A stretch of DNA of 64,000 nt from Linanthus parryae (taxonomy: Eukaryota; Streptophyta; Magnoliopsida; Ericales; Polemoniaceae). The notes beneath the pieces are model-generated. The model ran no database searches, was not told the DNA's origin, and saw only the letters and a list, made by a program, of their open reading frames with translations. Shown here in pieces: positions 58,471 to 64,000 of the stretch (position 1 is its first letter; each line of letters starts with the position of its first letter). The stretch is from contig JALGPY010000001.1 in the NCBI GenBank assembly GCA_023055425.1, forward strand, positions 73,774,994 through 73,838,993, read 5' to 3'. The position numbers and the translations under genes were made by a program.

Positions 58471-58712
58471 GAAGGGCATTACAGTCTTTTGTCACTTTGG
58501 TGTTAGTTAGAGAGTTAGAGGTTTGAGTGTTCGTTTTAAAGTTGTGTAATCTGTATTGTTTGTATAACATAATTCATTTGCTTCTTCATCTTTCTTCTTG
58601 TCTCGCTTCTCCATTTGCATAAACCTAATTTCTCTTCATGCTATCGATATCAGAGTCGTAAGGCTCATCGTCGTTCAATTCGTCTGAGCTCCGATCGCTT
58701 TGTGCCATGGCG
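58470..58712 (+). repeat. Remnant of another copia LTR and leader, cut by F
   Basis: The text around 58500-58635 resembles the end of the J/K LTR (GTTAGAGAGTTAGAGG, CTTCTTCATCTTTCTTC). It is followed by a primer-site-like ATCGATATCAGAGTCG (about 58645-58660) and an ATGGCG at 58707-58712. F starts directly after. It may be the 5' end of a plus-strand copia element whose body continues beyond F. Confidence 0.4.
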
Positions 58713-60142
58713 TGTAGGGTTTTGATTCATGGATCGCGCAAACGGAAGCATAATCAAACAAATAACCATGCAAAACCCTCCAAGGATCACAAGTCTAGAT
58801 GCATAACGATAGTGAAGGTAAGAAATCATAAACACACCTTTGGGTTCTCCTTGATGACTTCAAACGCGAATAGTGTCACGTTCTCTATAGTTGATCCACG
58901 CCTAGAGTTGTTCCTAGATCTCCAATCACCTTGGTGCTAGCCCGGATTGAAAGGAGGGTGAAGAAATCACGCAAAACGAGACACCAAAAGGGGTTCGGCA
59001 CCCTTGTGGCGTCGGGGACAAGGGGGCGGCGGCAAGGGGGCGGCGTCCCTCTTGTGGCTTGCTCTCTCTCTCCTTTGTTCTCTCCTACTCTTGTTATGTT
59101 CTCTCTAGAGCATAAAGTGTGTAGGGAAGGAAGGAGGAGGGTCCTTTATATAGTCCAACAACTCCTTGTTAACTACCTAAAGGACTTATTCTAGTCCTAC
59201 TAGAATTCAATTTAGTCCCTTCCTTGCAAATTAGTCCCTACTAAGTTTGCAAGGGTTTGCAAAGTGATCCTTCTAATTAATTAATCCAATTAATTAATTC
59301 CATAATCTAGTACAACTCTATATAGCGTGTGACCCCATAGGTTCTATCTAGTTGGTAGCAACTCTTTGCTAATATGGAGCGGTTTCTAGCAAAACATCCA
59401 TTCTAGCCAACTAATAGAATAGTCATCTAGACAACCTTGTACAAGTAATTGTCTCATCCCTTTGCCTCCATATCCGGATTGGACACGAGACATACAAGTC
59501 ACACTCGTATATCCAATCCCTAGTTTCTCGATCCATGGAATAGCCTTATTCGTGCAAATAACATCAATATCTCATATATTGATTTATTTGAGTCTGGCCA
59601 GACATTCTATAAGCACTATCCTCGAGTGGCCTTGGATATTCGCTCCCGTTATGTGGGAGGGGCAAATCCTCTCTACGTCCACTACGATCTCTAAGCTTGC
59701 TTCTCATTGTATCCAGTACACGCCTTTATAACTACCCAGTTACGGTGTAGCGTTTAACGCTACCAAGATCACAATGATCCACAACTAGAATATCTAGTGA
59801 CTTCAAGTCTAAGGATGACAATACCATTGTACCCGAGAAGCACTTGTGACTCAACATAACGTGTATGTAGCCTTCTCGGTAATGGGTCAATCCAGTGCAA
59901 CATTCCGAAATGCACACCTATGTGTTGGATCGTGATATCTCCATATCAATCCAACCCCATACTAGTCTATAGATGATTGTCCCATTTAATCATTATACTT
60001 GACTAGGGATATTTAAGATAAACAACACAATTGTAAATCTAAGGACTTCATTATATTAAATATCCAATAAATAATAAATGAATTTCTAGCCAATTACAAA
60101 TTCATACTAAACTAGATTGCCTCTAGGGCATCTATTCCAACA
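58713..60142 (-). repeat. 3' LTR of element F
   Basis: 1,430 bp, TGTAGGGTTTTGATTC…TCTATTCCAACA. Aligns with the E LTRs. The base run tggcg just outside (58708-58712) is the expected TSD, which can only be confirmed from the far side. Confidence 0.85.
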
Positions 60143-60157
60143 GTCTCCCACTTGCAC
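60143..60157 (-). other. Polypurine tract of F
   Basis: The minus strand reads GTGCAAGTGGGAGAC between the gag-pol stop (TAG at 60159-60157) and the LTR. Confidence 0.8.
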
Positions 60158-63100
60158 TAGAGCCAATCTGGCGCATCTCGTATGCCCATATTCCTAGTGT
60201 GCCCTTCATGCTTCCACTGCGTGAGAGGCTTCGTAAGCGGGTCTGACAGATTATCATCTGTAGGAATCTTGCATATCCGAACGTCTCCTCTATCGATAAT
60301 ATCTCGAATCAGATGAAACTTCCTGAGCACGTGCTTGGACTTCTGGTGTGACCTAGGTTCCTTTGATTGCGCGATCGCCCCAGTGTTGTCACAGAACAAC
60401 TCCACTGGATCCGCAATGCTAGGGACCACACCAAGTTCAGAAACAAACTTTCTGATCCAAACAGCCTCCTTTGCTGCGCCATTTGCAGCAATGTACTCAG
60501 CCTCTGTTGTAGAATCAGCTACCGTCTCTTGCTTGGAACTCTTCCAGCTCACCGCTGCTCCATTCAGGCAAAACACATATCCCGACTGTGATCTAAAGTC
60601 ATCTCTATCGGTTTGGAAGCTTGCATCAGTGTAACCCCTTACACGCAACTCTTCCTCACCGCCAAACATCAAGAAAGCATCCTTAGTTCTTCTCAAGTAC
60701 TTTAGGATGTTCTTGACAGCAATCCAGTGACTCTCACCTGGATTGGATTGGTATCTGCTTGTCATACTCAGGGCATATGACACATCTGGTCTAGTACATA
60801 ACATGGCGTACATGATGGATCCTATGGCCGAGGCATAGGGTATCCTACTCATGCGTTCCTTCTCAATCTCATTGGAAGGACAACCACTCTTCGAAAGAGT
60901 GATTCCATGTGACATGGGCAAGAATCCCTTCTTGGAATCTTGCATGTTGAACCGTTTCAACACCTTGTCAATATATGTACTTTGACTTAGGCCTAGCAAC
61001 CTCTTAGATCTATCTCTATAGATCTTTATACCGAGTATATAGGCTGCTTCCCCTAAGTCTTTCATTGAGAAACACTTTCCTAGCCAATCTTTCACAGATT
61101 GCAGCATGGGAATGTCGTTTCCAATGAGTAGTATGTCATCCACATACAAGACCAGAAAAGCTACAGAGCTCCCACTAACCTTCTTGTAGACACAAGACTC
61201 ATCTTCGTTTCTGATGAAGCCAAACTCTTTGACCACTTCATCAAAACGTCGATTCCAACTCCTAGAAGCTTGCTTCAATCCATAAATGGATCGTTGCAGT
61301 TTACACACTTTGTTGGCTTGCTTTGGATCTTCAAAACCCTCCGGCTGTATCATATACACGTCCTCGAGGAGATTCCCATAAAGGAATGCTGTTTTGACAT
61401 CCATCTGCCAAATCTCATAGTCGTAGTATGCTGCAATCGCAAGTAGGATTCGGATGGATTTGGTCATTGCGACTGGTGAAAAGGTTTCATCATAGTCAAT
61501 ACCATGAATCTGTCTGAATCCTTTAGCCACCAATCGGCCCTTATAGGTAATCACATTACCATCCATGTCGATCTTCTTCTTGAAGACCCACTTGCACCCT
61601 ATGGGCCGCGCCCCATCAGGTGGTTCCACCAAAGTCCATACTTTGTTGGTATACATGGATTCCATCTCGGATCTCATGGCCTCAAGCCACTTCTGCGAGT
61701 CTGGGCCATTCATGGCCTCCTCATAGGTAGTAGGCTCATCATCTATGAGCATCGTGTCACCGGAATCAGTTACGAGAAGTCCGTACCTCTCGGGTTCCTG
61801 GCGCACTCTACTAGATCTACGAAGCTCTTGTGTTACCTGAACAGGTGGATCCACAACTACTTGTGATTCCTGTTCATGTTCCATAATCGGTTCAGTAATT
61901 TGTGGTTCTTGAACTTCTTCAAGTTCTACATTCCTCCCACTTGCTTCTTTAGAGACAAACTCTCTTTCTAGAAACACGCCGGTCCGAGCAACAAACACTT
62001 TGTTCTCGGTTGGATTGTAGAAGTAGTATCCCTTAGTTTCCTTAGGGTACCCCACAAATTTACACTTATCCGATTTAGGCCCTAGCTTGTCTGATTGTAA
62101 ACGTTTTACATAGACATCGCAGCCCCAAATCCTCATGAACGACAGTGTGGGACGCCTCCCACTCCACATCTCATATGGTGTCTTCATGACTGATTTAGAT
62201 GGAACACGGTTAATGGTAAAAGCTGCACTTAATAGAGCGTAGCCCCAAAACGATAATGGAAGATCGGTTTGACACATCATAGACCGAACCATATCCAATA
62301 GGGTTCGATTCCTCCTCTCGGACACGCCATTCCATTGTGGCGTTCCGGGTGGAGTGAGTTGGGAGACGATCCCACACTCTCTAAGATAGTCGTCAAACTC
62401 TTGGCTTAAGTATTCTCCTCCACGATCCGATCGTAGAGCCTTGATACTCTTGCCAAGTTGCTTCTCTACTTCATTCTTGAATTCTTTGAACACTTCAAAG
62501 GACTCGGATTTTGCCCTCATAAGGTACACAAATCCATATCTACTGTAATCATCAGTAAACGTAATGAAGTAGACATAACCACCCCTGGCAGGCGTGGCAA
62601 ATGGCCCACACACATCAGTATGTATGAGCGCCAATTGCTCACTAGTCCTCTCACCTTTCTTATTGAAAGGGGACTTTGTCATTTTTCCCAATAAACAAGC
62701 TTCACATGTCTCATATGATTCAAAATCAAATGAGTCTAGCAATCCATCCTTATGGAGTCTAGATACACGTTTCTCATTTATGTGGCCTAAACGACAATGC
62801 CATAAATAAGCAGGATTTAAATCATTTATTTTAATCCGCTTGGTATTAATGTTGTAGACAGGATTACTTAGATCAAGGACATAAAGTCCATTAAATAATT
62901 GCGCACTAAAATAGTGAATATTATTCAAATAAAAGGAACAACAATTGTTCTTTATTGAAATAATAAAACCTTCCTTGTCCAAACAAGAAATAGAAATAAT
63001 GTTTCTGCTCATAGCAGGCACAAAATAGCAATTATTTAATTCTAAAACTAATCCTGAGGGCAGAGATAGCTCGCAAACGCCTATGGCCAACGCAGCAACC

Positions 63101-64000
63101 TTTGCTCCATTCCCAACGCGCAGATCTACCTCCCCTTTAGCCAATCTTTTACTTCTCTTTAGATCCTGCATATTTCGACAAATATGAGATCCACATCCAG
63201 TATCTAATACCCATGATGTAGAGACAGTTAAATTGACATCTACAACAAAAATACCTGGTGGTGGTGGAATCACTATTCCAAGCCGCTTGTCCTCCAGATA
63301 TTTTGGGCAGTTCCTCCTCCAGTGTCCCGGTTGACTACAGTAGTGACATTCACCCTTAGTCACGACCTTGGCAATCCCACCAACAGGCTTAAGGGCTTGT
63401 TCCTTGGACTTAGCAACTGACTTGCCTTTGCCCTTGGAGGAAGAGGCAAACTTTTTACCCTTTCCTTTATGTACCATCATAATGGCCTTGCCCTTACCCT
63501 TGTTGATGCTCTGTTCAGCCGTCCTCAACATGTTGAGCAAATCTGGCAGTGGTTTAACGATCTCGTTCATGTTATAGTTCATAATGAACTGTCCATAACT
63601 CTCGGGCAACGATTGCAACACGAGATCGGTTGCCAACTCTTGGCCGACCGGGAACCCAAGCCGGGCGAGATTCTCCAAGTACCCGATCATTCGGAGTACA
63701 TGGGGTCCCACCGGGTTCCCTTCTGCCAGATGACATTTGAACAGTGCCTTTGAGACCTCATACCTCTCTACCCTCGCCTGCTCTTGGAAGAGCTGCTTTA
63801 GATGTTCGATCATATCGACAGCATTCATGTTCTCATGTTGCTTCTGAAGCTCAGAGGTCATGGTGCAAAGCATTAGGCAGGCCGCATCATTAGCGTCATC
63901 AACACGCTTTTGATACGCCTCTAAGGCAGCAGGTGTCTGATTCTCTGGACCTTCTGGAACTTGCTCCTCTATTGCGTACAGCTTTTTCTCTTGCTTGAGA
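60157..64000 (-). CDS. gag-pol polyprotein of F, open to the window edge
   Basis: No stop interrupts the frame from TAG at 60157 to base 64000, about 1,280 codons. By comparison with E about 40 N-terminal codons (from MANNSSNSS) lie outside. The Met at 63873 is internal. Counting from it: gag (1-130), CCHC knuckle CHYCSQPGHWRRNC (176-189), protease DTG in WVLDTGCGSHIC (224-226), pre-integrase LWHCRLGHINEKRV, integrase with TDVCGPF, FTDDYSRYG, SDRGGEY and GVSERRNRTLLD. RT follows, with YGLKQASRSWN and YVDDILLIGN (about 910), then RNase H with GYTDASFQ, TTEAEYIA and FCDNTGAIA. All expected copia domains are present in the order PR-INT-RT-RH. It would serve its own replication and that of relatives. 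Activity is inferred from the open frame only. Confidence 0.9.
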   Translation of the reverse strand, partial: LKQEKKLYAIEEQVPEGPENQTPAALEAYQKRVDDANDAACLMLCTMTSELQKQHENMNAVDMIEHLKQLFQEQARVERYEVSKALFKCHLAEGNPVGPHVLRMIGYLENLARLGFPVGQELATDLVLQSLPESYGQFIMNYNMNEIVKPLPDLLNMLRTAEQSINKGKGKAIMMVHKGKGKKFASSSKGKGKSVAKSKEQALKPVGGIAKVVTKGECHYCSQPGHWRRNCPKYLEDKRLGIVIPPPPGIFVVDVNLTVSTSWVLDTGCGSHICRNMQDLKRSKRLAKGEVDLRVGNGAKVAALAIGVCELSLPSGLVLELNNCYFVPAMSRNIISISCLDKEGFIISIKNNCCSFYLNNIHYFSAQLFNGLYVLDLSNPVYNINTKRIKINDLNPAYLWHCRLGHINEKRVSRLHKDGLLDSFDFESYETCEACLLGKMTKSPFNKKGERTSEQLALIHTDVCGPFATPARGGYVYFITFTDDYSRYGFVYLMRAKSESFEVFKEFKNEVEKQLGKSIKALRSDRGGEYLSQEFDDYLRECGIVSQLTPPGTPQWNGVSERRNRTLLDMVRSMMCQTDLPLSFWGYALLSAAFTINRVPSKSVMKTPYEMWSGRRPTLSFMRIWGCDVYVKRLQSDKLGPKSDKCKFVGYPKETKGYYFYNPTENKVFVARTGVFLEREFVSKEASGRNVELEEVQEPQITEPIMEHEQESQVVVDPPVQVTQELRRSSRVRQEPERYGLLVTDSGDTMLIDDEPTTYEEAMNGPDSQKWLEAMRSEMESMYTNKVWTLVEPPDGARPIGCKWVFKKKIDMDGNVITYKGRLVAKGFRQIHGIDYDETFSPVAMTKSIRILLAIAAYYDYEIWQMDVKTAFLYGNLLEDVYMIQPEGFEDPKQANKVCKLQRSIYGLKQASRSWNRRFDEVVKEFGFIRNEDESCVYKKVSGSSVAFLVLYVDDILLIGNDIPMLQSVKDWLGKCFSMKDLGEAAYILGIKIYRDRSKRLLGLSQSTYIDKVLKRFNMQDSKKGFLPMSHGITLSKSGCPSNEIEKERMSRIPYASAIGSIMYAMLCTRPDVSYALSMTSRYQSNPGESHWIAVKNILKYLRRTKDAFLMFGGEEELRVRGYTDASFQTDRDDFRSQSGYVFCLNGAAVSWKSSKQETVADSTTEAEYIAANGAAKEAVWIRKFVSELGVVPSIADPVELFCDNTGAIAQSKEPRSHQKSKHVLRKFHLIRDIIDRGDVRICKIPTDDNLSDPLTKPLTQWKHEGHTRNMGIRDAPDWL

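Larger units (their letters stand above)
58713..64000 (-). mobile_element. Element F: Angela/BARE-like copia, right end outside window
   Basis: 3' LTR 58713-60142, polypurine tract GTGCAAGTGGGAGAC, and gag-pol running minus to the window edge. Same family as C, G and E. The leader and 5' LTR are outside. Because the polyprotein is open, F is the best candidate for a recently active element here. Confidence 0.9.

Noticed and set aside
1..64000. CRISPR arrays, operons, ribosome-binding sites, prophage
   Set aside because: No spaced identical repeats with unique spacers and no prokaryotic gene order; the window is plant nuclear DNA.

Overview
The window looks like nuclear DNA from a flowering plant. 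It holds nested LTR retrotransposons with plant-type Met-initiator primer-binding sites, a plant mobile domain (PMD) gene, and one spliced host gene of a plant helicase family with GT-AG introns. Species cannot be named from the sequence; a eudicot is my best guess. No prokaryotic feature, tRNA, rRNA or CRISPR array was seen.

Layout. 1-2512 is the right end of an LTR element (A) carrying an antisense PMD gene; the rest lies off the left edge. About 2513-41077 is an old, broken Ty1/copia element (D) opened by two insertions. The first (C, 3874-30125, 5-bp TSD cacac/tacac) is a degenerate Angela/BARE-like copia. C was invaded in turn by a second member of its family (G, from 9459), which holds a TGTAACACCCCG-type LTR insertion (I, 12265-14517, TSD aaaat). 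C's 3' LTR was also hit 51 bp apart by a non-coding gypsy-like element (H, 16573-22336) and by a gag-protease element with an antisense PMD gene (B, 22388-29434). The second insertion into D is E (31659-39667, TSD attgg), a younger, broken Angela-like copia on the minus strand.

41376-50923 is a composite of two minus-strand copia elements (J and K) sharing a middle LTR (LTR-J-LTR-K-LTR). It is flanked by one 5-bp TSD (ccaag) and lies inside an older RNase H-like fragment. 51774-57400 is the only intact host gene: eight minus-strand exons encoding an SF1 UPF1/SEN1-type helicase of about 1,115 residues. Next come a candidate MITE (57800-58125), the remains of another copia LTR and leader, and F (58713 to the right edge). 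F is an Angela-like copia whose gag-pol frame is open from its stop at 60157 to the window end, and it is the most nearly intact element here.

The retroelements account for nearly everything outside about 51.0-58.5 kb. The points most worth pursuing are the two PMD-carrying elements, in which the PMD gene runs antisense to gag-protease; the tandem J/K element with its shared stop codon and large poly-Ser GAA repeat; and the resolvable order of nested insertions.
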